Source: Thauera sp. (lineage in GTDB: Bacteria > Pseudomonadota > Gammaproteobacteria > Burkholderiales > Rhodocyclaceae). Taken from it: 64,000 bases of DNA. Under the pieces are notes generated by a model that ran no database searches, was not told the DNA's origin, and worked only from the letters and a program-made list of their open reading frames with translations. Numbering within the stretch: the stretch's first letter is position 1; each line of letters opens with the position of its first letter. Below are positions 47,140-55,583 of this stretch, in pieces. A program made the position numbers and the translations under genes. Location of the stretch: contig JACKMB010000002.1 of assembly GCA_024235615.1 (NCBI GenBank), positions 310,001 through 374,000 of the forward strand. The letters are read 5' to 3'.

Positions 47140-47985
47140 ATGCTCAGTTATCGTCACGCCTTTCACGCCGGCAACCACGCCGACGTCCTCAAGCACCTCG
47201 TCCTGATCGAACTGCTCGACTACTACGGCCGCAAGGACAAGCCGTGGTACTACATCGACACCCATGCGGGGGGCGGCTGCTACGCGCTCGACAGCGAGCA
47301 GGCGGGGAAGACGGCCGAGGCGGCGGACGGCATCGGACGGCTGTGGGGGCGCGAGGACCTGCCGCCGGCGGTCGCGAGCTATGTCGAGGCGGTGAGGCAG
47401 TTCAACCCGCAGGGTCGGCTGCTGTTCTACCCGGGCTCGCCGGCGCTCGCGATGACGCGGGCGCGCGTCCAGGACCGCCTGCGCCTGTTCGAGCTGCACC
47501 CGGCCGACTTCGAATCCCTGCAGCGCACCTTCGCGAGCGAGCAGGAGCGCGTGCAGGTGCGCCGCGCCGACGGCTTCGCCGCGCTCAAGAGCCTGCTGCC
47601 TCCGCCCTCCCGGCGCGCGGTGGTGCTGATCGACCCGCCCTACGAGGTCAAGGACGACTACCGCCGCGTGGTGGATACCATGCGCGACGCGATGCGGCGC
47701 TTCCCCACCGGCACCTACGTGGTGTGGTACCCGATGCTTGCCCGCACGGAGGCGCGCCAGCTTCCCGAGCGCCTCGCCGAGCTCGGCGCCGAGAGCTGGC
47801 TGGACGTGCGCCTGGCGGTTCGCGACGCGCCGCGCGACGGCATCGGCATGTTCGGCAGCGGGCTCTACGTGATCAATCCGCCCTGGGTGCTGCCACAGCG
47901 CCTCGAGGCGGCGCTGCCCTGGCTGGTCGAGCGCCTCGGTGTCGATGGCGGCGCCGGCTTCGACCTCGAGCATCACATCGAATGA
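47140..47985 (+). CDS. rlmJ: 23S rRNA (adenine2030-N6)-methyltransferase RlmJ
   Basis: The 281-residue enzyme starts MLSYRHAFHAGNHADVLKHL and has the adenine-N6 catalytic motif in VLIDPPYEVKDDYRRVVD (DPPYE). RlmJ methylates A2030 of 23S rRNA. Length is as in E. coli (280). It overlaps the next gene by 4 bp. Confidence 0.96.
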   Translation: MLSYRHAFHAGNHADVLKHLVLIELLDYYGRKDKPWYYIDTHAGGGCYALDSEQAGKTAEAADGIGRLWGREDLPPAVASYVEAVRQFNPQGRLLFYPGSPALAMTRARVQDRLRLFELHPADFESLQRTFASEQERVQVRRADGFAALKSLLPPPSRRAVVLIDPPYEVKDDYRRVVDTMRDAMRRFPTGTYVVWYPMLARTEARQLPERLAELGAESWLDVRLAVRDAPRDGIGMFGSGLYVINPPWVLPQRLEAALPWLVERLGVDGGAGFDLEHHIE

Positions 47986-48407
47986 ACCCGTCCGGCGACA
48001 TCGCAGGCGAGGGCGCAGCGGCCGCGCAGGAGGCCGCCCCGGGCGCGACCGGCGCGCCGTCCGACGCGCTCCACGAGCTGCGCGACGCGATGCGGCAGTT
48101 CGCCGCCGAGCGCGCGTGGGAGCCCTTTCACACCCCCAAGAACCTCGCGATGGCGCTCGCCGGGGAGGCGGGCGAGGTCATCGAGCACTTCCAGTGGCTC
48201 ACCGCCGAGCAGTCGATGGCGCTGCCGCCCGCGAGCCGCGAGGAGGTCGCCTTCGAGCTCGCCGACGTGCTGCTTTACCTGGTGCGGCTGGGCGACGTGC
48301 TCGGGATCGATCTCGCCGATGCGGCGCGGCGCAAGATGGTGCTCGACGCGCAGCGCTATCCGGTCGAGCGCGCCCGCGGCCGCGCGGACAAGCACGACCG
48401 CCTGTAG
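47982..48407 (+). CDS. MazG-like nucleotide pyrophosphohydrolase
   Basis: The 141-residue protein has an Ala/Gly-rich disordered N-terminus (about 1-28) and a MazG-like all-alpha NTP pyrophosphatase domain with the EExxE-like metal site: MALAGEAGEVIEHFQWLTAE and VAFELADVLLYLVRLGDVLG. It resembles the small dCTPase type that cleans non-canonical or excess nucleotides. Translation is coupled to rlmJ. Confidence 0.92.
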   Translation: MNPSGDIAGEGAAAAQEAAPGATGAPSDALHELRDAMRQFAAERAWEPFHTPKNLAMALAGEAGEVIEHFQWLTAEQSMALPPASREEVAFELADVLLYLVRLGDVLGIDLADAARRKMVLDAQRYPVERARGRADKHDRL

Positions 48408-48503
48408 GCGAGTGCCACGCCGCCTCTTCGGGACTTCATTCACGTTGGGCCGCGGCAAGATTTCTGAAACAATACGGGCTTTCCTGTAACACGGACTTTC
48501 ATC

Positions 48504-50084
48504 GTGGATCTGCAGCACATCAGCGACATCGAGAGGGCGGCGCACCAGGGCCGGGGCGAGGTCTTCCGCCTCGGCATGGGCGTGCTCTTCATCGTCGGGG
48601 TCATGTTCTACTCGGCGCTCAGCGGCTCCGGGGAGGGCAACCTGACCCTGGTCATGGCGGCGATGATCGGCGGCTACATGGCGATGAACATCGGCGCCAA
48701 CGACGTCGCCAACAACGTGGGTCCGGCGGTGGGCTCCAAGGCGCTGACACTCGCGGGTGCGCTCGTCATCGCGGCAATCTTCGAGGCTGCCGGCGCGCTC
48801 ATCGCCGGTGGCGAGGTCATCGGCACCATCCGCAGCGGCATCATCGACCCCGACCTCATCAAGGACTCCGACACCTTCGTGTGGATCATGCTGGCGGCGC
48901 TGCTCGCCGGCGCGCTGTGGCTGAACCTGGCGACCGCGGTCGGCGCGCCGGTGTCGACCACGCACTCGATCGTCGGCGCGGTGCTGGGTGCCGGCATGGC
49001 TGCCGCCGGCCCGGCCATCGTCGACTGGTCCACCATGGGCAACATCGCGGCGAGCTGGGTGATCTCGCCGGTGCTCGGCGGCATCTTCGCCGCCGCCTTC
49101 CTGTATCTGGTCAAGCGCAGCATCACCTACCAGGTGGACATGGCCGCGGCCGCACGCCGCACCGTCCCGCTGCTGGTCGGGCTGATGGCGTGGACCTTCG
49201 CCAGCTACCTGATCCTGAAGGGGCTCAACCGTGTCTGGAAGGTGGATTTCCTGTCGGCCATGGTGTACGGCGCCGTGGTCGGCGCGCTGGTGTTCGTCGT
49301 GGTGCGCAAGGTCCTGCACGGCAACGGCGGTATCGTCGCCAACACCAAGGCGAGCGTGAATCGGCTCTTCACCGTTCCGCTGATCTTCGCCGCGGCGCTG
49401 CTCAGCTTCGCCCACGGCTCCAACGACGTCGCCAACGCCGTCGGTCCGCTCGCCGCGATCGTCGATGTGGTCAGCTCCGGTGGCGTGGTGCACAAGGACG
49501 CGACCATCCCCACCTGGGTCATGATGGTGGGCGCGATCGGCATCTCGCTCGGGCTGGCGCTGTTCGGGCCCAAGGTGATCCGCACGGTCGGCTCCGAGAT
49601 CACCGAGCTCGACCAGATGCGCGCCTACTGCATCGCGATGGCCGCGACCCTGACCGTGATCGTCGCCAGCCAGCTCGGCCTGCCGGTGAGCTCCACCCAC
49701 ATTGCGGTGGGCGGGGTGTTCGGGGTGGGCTTCCTGCGCGAGTACCTCAAGAGCAACTACGACCGCATGGTGGCCGAGATCAAGGCCCATCACCCCGAAG
49801 GCGACCTCGCCGCGATCGAGGCCTTCATCGCGCGCTTCGAGAAGGCCTCCATCGAGGAGAAGGGGCAGATGCTCGCCGACCTCAAGGAGCGCTCGAAGAA
49901 CGCGGACGACCCGGCGCACTTCTCCAAGGGCGAGCGCAAGGGCCTCAAGAAGGTCTATCGCCGCGAGCTGGTCAAGCGCTCGCAGCTGATGCGCATCGCC
50001 GCCGCCTGGGTCATCACCGTGCCGGCTTCGGCGCTGATGGCCGCGGTGCTGTTCTTCATGATCCGCGGGATGATGCTGCCCTGA
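48504..50084 (+). CDS. Inorganic phosphate transporter, Pit family
   Basis: The 526-residue membrane protein has the two PiT signature repeats: GANDVANNVGPAVGSKALTL near 70 and HGSNDVANAVGPLAAIVD near 310, within about ten membrane segments. GTG start. An insert of about 80 hydrophilic residues (YLKSNYDRMVAEIKAHHPEG, then KERSKNADDPAHFSKGERKG) precedes the final membrane segment. It takes up phosphate (or metal phosphate) driven by protons. No convincing Pho box was seen upstream. Confidence 0.95.
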   Translation: MDLQHISDIERAAHQGRGEVFRLGMGVLFIVGVMFYSALSGSGEGNLTLVMAAMIGGYMAMNIGANDVANNVGPAVGSKALTLAGALVIAAIFEAAGALIAGGEVIGTIRSGIIDPDLIKDSDTFVWIMLAALLAGALWLNLATAVGAPVSTTHSIVGAVLGAGMAAAGPAIVDWSTMGNIAASWVISPVLGGIFAAAFLYLVKRSITYQVDMAAAARRTVPLLVGLMAWTFASYLILKGLNRVWKVDFLSAMVYGAVVGALVFVVVRKVLHGNGGIVANTKASVNRLFTVPLIFAAALLSFAHGSNDVANAVGPLAAIVDVVSSGGVVHKDATIPTWVMMVGAIGISLGLALFGPKVIRTVGSEITELDQMRAYCIAMAATLTVIVASQLGLPVSSTHIAVGGVFGVGFLREYLKSNYDRMVAEIKAHHPEGDLAAIEAFIARFEKASIEEKGQMLADLKERSKNADDPAHFSKGERKGLKKVYRRELVKRSQLMRIAAAWVITVPASALMAAVLFFMIRGMMLP

Positions 50085-50115
50085 GCGACGCGTGCGCGAT
50101 CCCGGAGGCCGTGGC

Positions 50116-50475
50116 ATGAGCTTCGTCGAGCTGCTCGGCTTCCTCGCGCTCGGCGCGATCGTGTGGTACTGGTTCGACAGCCTCAAGGCGCGCGAGATCG
50201 GCGTCGACGCCGCGCGCCGCGCCTGCGCGCGCGAGGGCGTGCAGTTCCTCGACGAGACCGTGGTGGGGCAGGGGCTGCGCCTGGCGCGCGACGACGACGG
50301 CCGCGTGGTGCTGCGGCGCGGCTACGCCTTCGAGTACTCGGTGGGCGGCGACGACCGCAACGCGGGCAGCGTCGTGCTGGAAGGCCGCGAGGTGGTGCTG
50401 GTGGATGTCTCCGCGCACCGGCTCGCGCGCCGCGCGGTGGTCATCGAGCTGCACCCGCGCGATCCGTCGGCCTAG
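50116..50475 (+). CDS. DUF3301 family protein
   Basis: The 119-residue product starts with a membrane anchor (SFVELLGFLALGAIVWYWFD). The rest is a conserved small domain (DAARRACAREGVQFLDETVV, then RRGYAFEYSVGGDDRN and ending ELHPRDP), as in DUF3301. Function unknown. A GGAGG ribosome site precedes the ATG. Its stop overlaps the stop of the convergent folE gene. Confidence 0.87.
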   Translation: MSFVELLGFLALGAIVWYWFDSLKAREIGVDAARRACAREGVQFLDETVVGQGLRLARDDDGRVVLRRGYAFEYSVGGDDRNAGSVVLEGREVVLVDVSAHRLARRAVVIELHPRDPSA

Positions 50476-51125
50476 CGCCGGCGCTCCTCGATCGCGCGCA
50501 GGAACTCGCTGCGCGCCTGCTCCGAGCGTTCGAACTCGCCAGCGAAGGCCTGCGTGATGACGCGCTCGTCGCCGCGGCGGTCCTCGCCGAGCAGCAGGCA
50601 GAGCTGCTCGGCCTCGATCACGCAAGCCGCGCCGGCAGCGTGGCCGTGGTGCATCAGCGCGTCGGCGATGTCGCGCGTCATCCATTCCTGGTAGGTGAAG
50701 CGGTGGCCGATCACGTCCACCAGGCGCGCGATGCGCCCGAAGCCGTGCAGGCGCCCGCCGGGCAGGTAGGCGACATGGGCGACTCCGCGGAAGGGCACGA
50801 GGTGGTGCGGGCACACCCCATGCACCGCGATGCCGCGGATCACCACCATGTCGCGGCGCGCGTCCTCGAAGCCGTCGCCGAGCACCTCGGCGGGGTCGAG
50901 TTCGTAGCCGCCGAGCAGCCGGCGCTGCCAGAGCTCGCGCACGCGCTGCGCGGTGCGGCCGGTGTGGGCGTTGTCGCTGGCGATGCCGCAGGCACGCAGC
51001 AGGTCGCCGACGGCCTTCTCGAAGGCGGGCGCGTCGAAGGCGCCGCGGCGCGGAATGCCGACGCCGTCGGGGCGGGGAGCGTGGGGGTGGTCGTGACCGC
51101 AGGGGTCGTGCGCGGGAGGGCTCAT
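50472..51125 (-). CDS. folE: GTP cyclohydrolase I
   Basis: The 217-residue enzyme contains the zinc and active-site segment GVCPHHLVPFRGVAHVAYLP (Cys-His-His near 103-106), IARLVDVIGHRFTYQEWMTR and the second zinc Cys in IEAEQLCLLLGEDRRGD. It opens GTP to dihydroneopterin triphosphate, the first step of folate synthesis. Segments after the last Cys differ from the usual MRGVRKP motif, indicating a divergent subgroup. An upstream in-frame ATG at 51166 is possible but adds unlike sequence. Confidence 0.92.
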   Translation of the reverse strand: MSPPAHDPCGHDHPHAPRPDGVGIPRRGAFDAPAFEKAVGDLLRACGIASDNAHTGRTAQRVRELWQRRLLGGYELDPAEVLGDGFEDARRDMVVIRGIAVHGVCPHHLVPFRGVAHVAYLPGGRLHGFGRIARLVDVIGHRFTYQEWMTRDIADALMHHGHAAGAACVIEAEQLCLLLGEDRRGDERVITQAFAGEFERSEQARSEFLRAIEERRR

Positions 51126-51184
51126 GGCGGCGTCCGGTGCGGTGCGCTGCGGCACCCGAACCGGCATGATACCCGCAAGCCCGC

Positions 51185-51781
51185 TCAGGCGATGAACACC
51201 GGGTCCGAGAACACCAGCGTGCCGTCGGCGCGCATCATCAGATTGTTGGCGTTGAGGATGTCGGGCAGGACCTGGTATTCCTCGACGAAGTCGGACAGGG
51301 CGCGCAGGGCTTCCTGCAGGCTGTCGCCGATCTTGAGCGGGTCGACCGTGAGGTGATAGAGCGCGATCCGCCCCATGTCGGCGCCGAGCCGGCTCCACTG
51401 CGCGCACGCCGACCAGTAGCACTCGATCAGGCGGCGGGAGAGTTCGGCCGCAGGCGAGCCCTCGACGAGCGGATAGAGGCGCTCCATCTCGATGAGATGG
51501 AAGGGGTAGCCCGACTGCGCGCGGCCGATCACGCCATGGTCCGCGTAAACGATCGGGAAGTGCGGCCCGCGCGGGCGGTCTTCTGCGGTGTAGAGGAAAT
51601 AGTCGGCCGGGGAGCTGACGACCTTGTAGACCCGCTCCCCGTCGCCCTTGTCGATCACGATCGAGTACTCGCCGCGGCCGATCTCCTTCTTGCCGTCGAG
51701 CAGCGCATGCGAGGGCACGGGGTCGGGCAGCAGGATGGCCTGCCGGCCGAGCATCGCACGTGCCGCGTCCATGTCGATCAT
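51185..51781 (-). CDS. Kinase-like-fold protein of unknown function
   Basis: The 198-residue protein carries short segments reminiscent of a protein/aminoglycoside kinase fold: a glycine-rich turn with following Lys (KEIGRGEYSIVIDKGDGERV, then YKVVSS), a possible hinge (YPFHLIEMERLYPL) and a catalytic-loop-like DILNANNLMMRADGTLVFSD, with D-x4-N and a later D. The whole is shorter than a true kinase. I cannot name the family; it may be a pseudokinase. It lies 14 bp downstream of fabI on the same strand and may be co-transcribed. Confidence 0.75.
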   Translation of the reverse strand: MIDMDAARAMLGRQAILLPDPVPSHALLDGKKEIGRGEYSIVIDKGDGERVYKVVSSPADYFLYTAEDRPRGPHFPIVYADHGVIGRAQSGYPFHLIEMERLYPLVEGSPAAELSRRLIECYWSACAQWSRLGADMGRIALYHLTVDPLKIGDSLQEALRALSDFVEEYQVLPDILNANNLMMRADGTLVFSDPVFIA

Positions 51782-51795
51782 GATGCCCCCGGGCC

Positions 51796-52575
51796 TTACG
51801 CCATGATGTTGTAGCCGGCGTCCACGAAATGCACACCGCCGCTGACCAGGCGGCCGGCGTCCGAGACCAGGAAGGCGGTCAGCGCGCCGATGTCCTCGGG
51901 CGTGACCAGGGCGTGCATCGGCGAGCGCTCGACCGCGGCCGCCATGAGGCCGTCGAAGCCGGCGATGCCCGATGCGGCGCGCGTCATCAGCGGGCCGGGA
52001 GAGACCGCATTGACGCGGATGCCCTTGGCGCCGAGCTCGGCCGCCATGTAGCGCGTGGCGGCCTCCAGCGCCGCCTTGCACAGGCCCATCACGCCGTAGT
52101 TGGGGATGACCTTCTCCGAGCCGAGGTAGGTCATCGTCACCAGGGCGCCGCCACCGGCCTTCTCGAGCAGGGGTTCGGCCTTCTTGGCCAGGCGCACGAA
52201 GGAGTGGGTGGACACGTCCATGGCGAGCGCGAAGCCGTCGGCCGAGGTATCGACCACGCGGCCGTGCAGGTCGTCGCGCTTGGCGAAGGCCATGCTGTGG
52301 ATGGCGAAGTCGAGCTTGCCGTGGCGCGCCTCGATCGCGGCGAAGGTGGCGTCCATGGTCTCGGGGCGGGTGACGTCGAGCAGGAACACGTCCTCCACGC
52401 CGAGGCGGTGGATCACCGGCTCGATGAAGGCGCGCGTCTTCTCGTTCTGGTAGGTGATGATCAGCTTCGCGCCGGCCTGGGCGCAGGCCTCGGCGACGCC
52501 GGTGGAGATCGACTTCTCGTTGGCGATGCCGGTGATGAGGCCGACCTTGCCCTCGAGGTTGATGATGGGGGTCAT
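51796..52575 (-). CDS. fabI: Enoyl-[acyl-carrier-protein] reductase FabI
   Basis: The 259-residue short-chain dehydrogenase has the FabI-specific nucleotide-binding start GKVGLITGIANEKSISTGVA, and the catalytic Tyr-x6-Lys in NYGVMGLCKAALEAATRYMA (about 159-166). It reduces trans-2-enoyl-ACP with NADH in fatty-acid elongation and is the usual triclosan target. Length is typical. A TGTTGC/GCAACA inverted repeat lies 28 bp upstream. Confidence 0.94.
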   Translation of the reverse strand: MTPIINLEGKVGLITGIANEKSISTGVAEACAQAGAKLIITYQNEKTRAFIEPVIHRLGVEDVFLLDVTRPETMDATFAAIEARHGKLDFAIHSMAFAKRDDLHGRVVDTSADGFALAMDVSTHSFVRLAKKAEPLLEKAGGGALVTMTYLGSEKVIPNYGVMGLCKAALEAATRYMAAELGAKGIRVNAVSPGPLMTRAASGIAGFDGLMAAAVERSPMHALVTPEDIGALTAFLVSDAGRLVSGGVHFVDAGYNIMA

Positions 52576-52602
52576 GACGGATTCCTGTTCGCGGGTTGAT
52601 GT

Positions 52603-52617
52603 TGTTGCGGCGCAACA
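52603..52617. promoter_or_regulatory. Inverted repeat in the fabI promoter region
   Basis: TGTTGC and GCAACA arms around GGC, 28 bp upstream of the fabI ATG, in the divergent gap with the HAD-like gene. Possible operator; no regulator assigned. Confidence 0.35.
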
Positions 52618-52762
52618 GCGGCAAGCATAAGCCGCGCTTTGCGACGGAAATGTGATGGTTCGTGAAATCGGATACGCAGCGGTATCGGTGCCGGTACAGT
52701 ATATTGCGCATTGCAGCATCCACAAACCGCCGGCAGCGGCCTTGTTCGCCGGAGCAGGAAAC

Positions 52763-53272
52763 ATGACACGAAACGCATACATCTTCATGGACTTCGACGG
52801 CGTCACCCATCCCTGGGGCGAGGTCGAGGATTTCCGTTGCCTTCCGCATATCGAGGCGGTGGTGCGGGAGTTCCCCGAGGCGCGCATCGTGATCGCCTCC
52901 GACTGGCGCATGCTGTTCTCGCTGCCCAAGCTGGTCGCCCGCTTCTCCGAGGACATCCGCCCGCAGATCGCCGGCGCCACGCCGCACCTGCTGCCCAAGA
53001 CCGGTGCCGAGCTGCACGGCCTGCGCGAGCGCGAGGCCATGGCCTGGCTGCGCCAGCACGGCGCCGACCCGGCCGAGGCGGCGTGGTGCGCGATCGACGA
53101 TGCGCCGGGCAACTGGCTGTCGCGCTCGCGCCTCGTGCTGACCGACTTCAAGCGCGGCTTCACCGCCGAGGATGCGGTCGCGCTGCGCCGCATGCTGCAG
53201 GGCTTCCGCGACGGCGTGCGCAACCAGGTCGGGCAGGTCGTGCATTCGCTATGGGCGCGCGACAGCGCCTGA
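52763..53272 (+). CDS. HAD-domain-containing protein
   Basis: The 169-residue protein begins MTRNAYIFMDFDGVTHPWGE, with the HAD nucleophile motif DFDGV, and continues with RIVIASDWRMLFSLPKLVAR (motif II-like) and WCAIDDAPGNWL (motif IV acidic pair). It fits the small HAD-like group often annotated as HAD domain in Swiss Army Knife RNA repair proteins, though the substrate is not evident. A GGAGCAGGAAAC ribosome region precedes the ATG. Divergent from fabI. Confidence 0.85.
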   Translation: MTRNAYIFMDFDGVTHPWGEVEDFRCLPHIEAVVREFPEARIVIASDWRMLFSLPKLVARFSEDIRPQIAGATPHLLPKTGAELHGLREREAMAWLRQHGADPAEAAWCAIDDAPGNWLSRSRLVLTDFKRGFTAEDAVALRRMLQGFRDGVRNQVGQVVHSLWARDSA

Positions 53273-53286
53273 TCCGGGGAGACACC

Positions 53287-54057
53287 ATGAATCCGGCCGA
53301 GCAGACCCTGCCGCCCGACCCGCTCGCGCGCCATGTCGACCTCGCGACCCAGCGCCAGGCGGCGCGCCTGGCCGAAGAGAGCTTCGCGCGCCTGTTCCGG
53401 CTCAGCGTCGCCGAGGGCGACGCTGCGCGGCTGAAGGGTGTGGAGCAGCTGCGCGTCGACCTCGCCGACTGGGTGGCCGCCGCGGCCGACGCCGAGGCGC
53501 AGGCCTTGCGCCTGGCCTTGGTCCTCGCCGGCTTGGACCAGTGGGGGCTGGCGTGGAGCCGCGCCTTCGGCCTGGTGGCGATCCCCGCGCTCACCGAGCT
53601 CATCGGTGCGCTGCGCACCGGCCTCGACGAGGCCGCCGAGGCGCGCTTCCTGCGCCACTTCGAGGGCATCGCCGCGGCCGAGGAGAACGCCATCGACTTC
53701 AAGGTCGAGCTGCGCCGCGGCCTGCACCTGGCGCTGTGGCACGCCTCGATCGCCACCGGACACCGTGACGAGGCCCTGCGTCTCGCCGCCGAGCTGGGCA
53801 GCCAGTTGCTCGCGCTCACCCGCAGCATGCCGGTGGCGGGCTGGCGGCTGGTGGCCGACGCGCTCGCCTTCATCCAGATCCGCTGCCTGGCCGAAGGCCT
53901 CGCCGCCGAGGGCGTGGCGCAGGAGGCGACGCAGGCCTTGTTCGGTGCGCTCGCCCGCGAGCTGCCGGCGCCGCAGCGCGACCTCGTGATGGCGCACTCC
54001 GCGCGTGCGGTGATGGCTTGGCAGCAGGCCGGCCGCGCCTCGCAGCAGGTGCACTGA
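53287..54057 (+). CDS. Helical hypothetical protein
   Basis: The 256-residue protein is Ala/Leu-rich and almost entirely helical, with no membrane segment or recognisable motif (for example RLAEESFARLFRLSVAEGDA, LVLAGLDQWGLAWSRAFGLV). It lies 14 bp after the HAD gene and overlaps yaeQ by one base, so it belongs to a three-gene rightward operon. I do not recognise a family. Confidence 0.75.
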   Translation: MNPAEQTLPPDPLARHVDLATQRQAARLAEESFARLFRLSVAEGDAARLKGVEQLRVDLADWVAAAADAEAQALRLALVLAGLDQWGLAWSRAFGLVAIPALTELIGALRTGLDEAAEARFLRHFEGIAAAEENAIDFKVELRRGLHLALWHASIATGHRDEALRLAAELGSQLLALTRSMPVAGWRLVADALAFIQIRCLAEGLAAEGVAQEATQALFGALARELPAPQRDLVMAHSARAVMAWQQAGRASQQVH

Positions 54058-54593
54058 TGGCGCTCAAGGCCACGGTCTTCAAGGCCGACATCCAGGTCGC
54101 CGACATGGATCGGCACCACTACGCCGACTACTCGCTCACCCTCGCGCGCCACCCCTCCGAGACCGACGAGCGCATGATGGTGCGCCTGCTCGCCTTCGCG
54201 CTCTTCGCCGATCCGGCGCTCGCCTTCGGCAAGGGCCTGTGCGCCGACGACGAGCCCGACCTGTGGCAGCGGGACCTGACCGGCGCGATCGAGCGCTGGA
54301 TCGACGTCGGCCAGCCCGACGACAAGTGGGTGCGCAAGGCCTGCGGGCGCGCGCGCGAGGTGGTGCTGCTGGCCTACGGGCGGGCGCTCGAGGTGTGGTG
54401 GAGCGGGGTGCGCGGCCGCCTCGAGCGCCACGGCAACCTGCGCGTCCTCGAACTCGAGCGCGAGGCCAGCGCCGAGCTCGGCCGCCTCGCCGAACGCACC
54501 ATGCGCCTGCAGCTCACCATCCAGGACGGCCACGTGCTGGTGACCAACGGCCGCGACACCGTGTCGCTCGAGCCGCGCAAGCTCGCCGGCTGA
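54057..54593 (+). CDS. yaeQ: YaeQ family protein
   Basis: The 178-residue product matches YaeQ: ALKATVFKADIQVADMDRHH, then HPSETDERMMVRLLAFALFA, LCADDEPDLWQRDLTGAIER and WIDVGQPDDKWVRKACGRAR. YaeQ has a nuclease-like PD-(D/E)xK fold and was once linked to RfaH suppression; its function is unsettled. Start overlaps the previous stop (TGATG). Confidence 0.94.
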   Translation: MALKATVFKADIQVADMDRHHYADYSLTLARHPSETDERMMVRLLAFALFADPALAFGKGLCADDEPDLWQRDLTGAIERWIDVGQPDDKWVRKACGRAREVVLLAYGRALEVWWSGVRGRLERHGNLRVLELEREASAELGRLAERTMRLQLTIQDGHVLVTNGRDTVSLEPRKLAG

Positions 54594-54650
54594 AGCGCTC
54601 GGCGGACATGGCGCGCGCCCCGCGCGCCCCGCGCGCTGCGCCCGCGCGCG

Positions 54651-55535
54651 TCAGCGCGGGCGGTCGAGCAGGAAGGCCGCCACCCTCTCCGCGGTCGCCT
54701 GCGGATGCTCCAGCATGAAGCAGTGCCCGCCCTCCACCTGCACGCATTTCACGTTGGCCTTGCCCGCCGCCCAGCGCGTGACCGAGCGCCGCGCGAAGGC
54801 GAAGGTGTCGCGTCCGTGCAGCGCGAGCACCGGGTGCTCGATGCGCTCGAGCGAGGACCACAGCCGGCGCGGGTAGGAGGCGAAGATCTCGGCTTCGCGC
54901 GTGGGCCGGCACTTGAGCTCCACGCCGCCGCCGGGGACATCGCGCAGCGCATGGTCGATGTAGGCCTGGAAGGAGTCCTCGCTCCAGCCGCGGAACACGC
55001 CGCGCCCGTGCAGGCCCGCGTGCGCGGTGGCGCGGTCCGGCCAGTGGTGGCGGCGCGTGCGCGCCTTGGCGGCGAGCTTGTTGCGCGAGGCCAGGCCGAC
55101 GAGATCCGAGAGTGCCATCATGCCGATCATCGCCGGGGTGAACAGCACCGGGTCGAGCAGCACGCCACGGCTGAAGGCCTGTGGATGATGCGCCAGCATC
55201 AGGCAGGTGAGCACGCTGCCGAAGCTGTGGCCTGCGGCATGCACCGGCACCGCGCCGAAGCGCGCCGCGTGCGCGAGCCAGGCTTCGGCGGCCATCTCGG
55301 CGGCATGGTTCCAGCCGCGGAAGCGACTGCCGTGGTCGCTGTCGCCGTGGCCTTGCACGTCCGACAGGAAGAGGTCGAAATGCTCGCTCAGGTGGCGGAG
55401 CATCGGCGCATAGGTCAGCGAGCTCAGCCCGTTCCCATGCAGGAAATGCAGCACCGGGCGGCCGCTCGGCGGGCTGTGGTGGCCGCGCAGCGTGAAGCCG
55501 GCGGTGGTGTGGTGAGTCCAGCTTTGCAGCTTCAT
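54651..55535 (-). CDS. Alpha/beta-fold hydrolase
   Basis: The 294-residue hydrolase has an oxyanion-hole segment (HFLHGNGLSSLTYAPMLRHL) and the nucleophile elbow HAAGHSFGSVLTCLML, with Ser in GHSFG. The probable catalytic His is in VEGGHCFMLEHPQATAERVA. Substrate unknown; probably a small ester or lactone in the cytoplasm. It lies 48 bp after the GGDEF/EAL gene on the same strand and converges with yaeQ. Confidence 0.9.
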   Translation of the reverse strand: MKLQSWTHHTTAGFTLRGHHSPPSGRPVLHFLHGNGLSSLTYAPMLRHLSEHFDLFLSDVQGHGDSDHGSRFRGWNHAAEMAAEAWLAHAARFGAVPVHAAGHSFGSVLTCLMLAHHPQAFSRGVLLDPVLFTPAMIGMMALSDLVGLASRNKLAAKARTRRHHWPDRATAHAGLHGRGVFRGWSEDSFQAYIDHALRDVPGGGVELKCRPTREAEIFASYPRRLWSSLERIEHPVLALHGRDTFAFARRSVTRWAAGKANVKCVQVEGGHCFMLEHPQATAERVAAFLLDRPR

Positions 55536-55583
55536 GATTCGGCATCAACCACGCGCGCAGCAGTGGCGGTGGCGGGTTTCGGG

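Noticed and set aside
48440-48503. Possible Pho box before the Pit transporter
   Set aside because: Only a single CTGTAAC-like half-site is visible; the second repeat at 11-bp spacing is missing.
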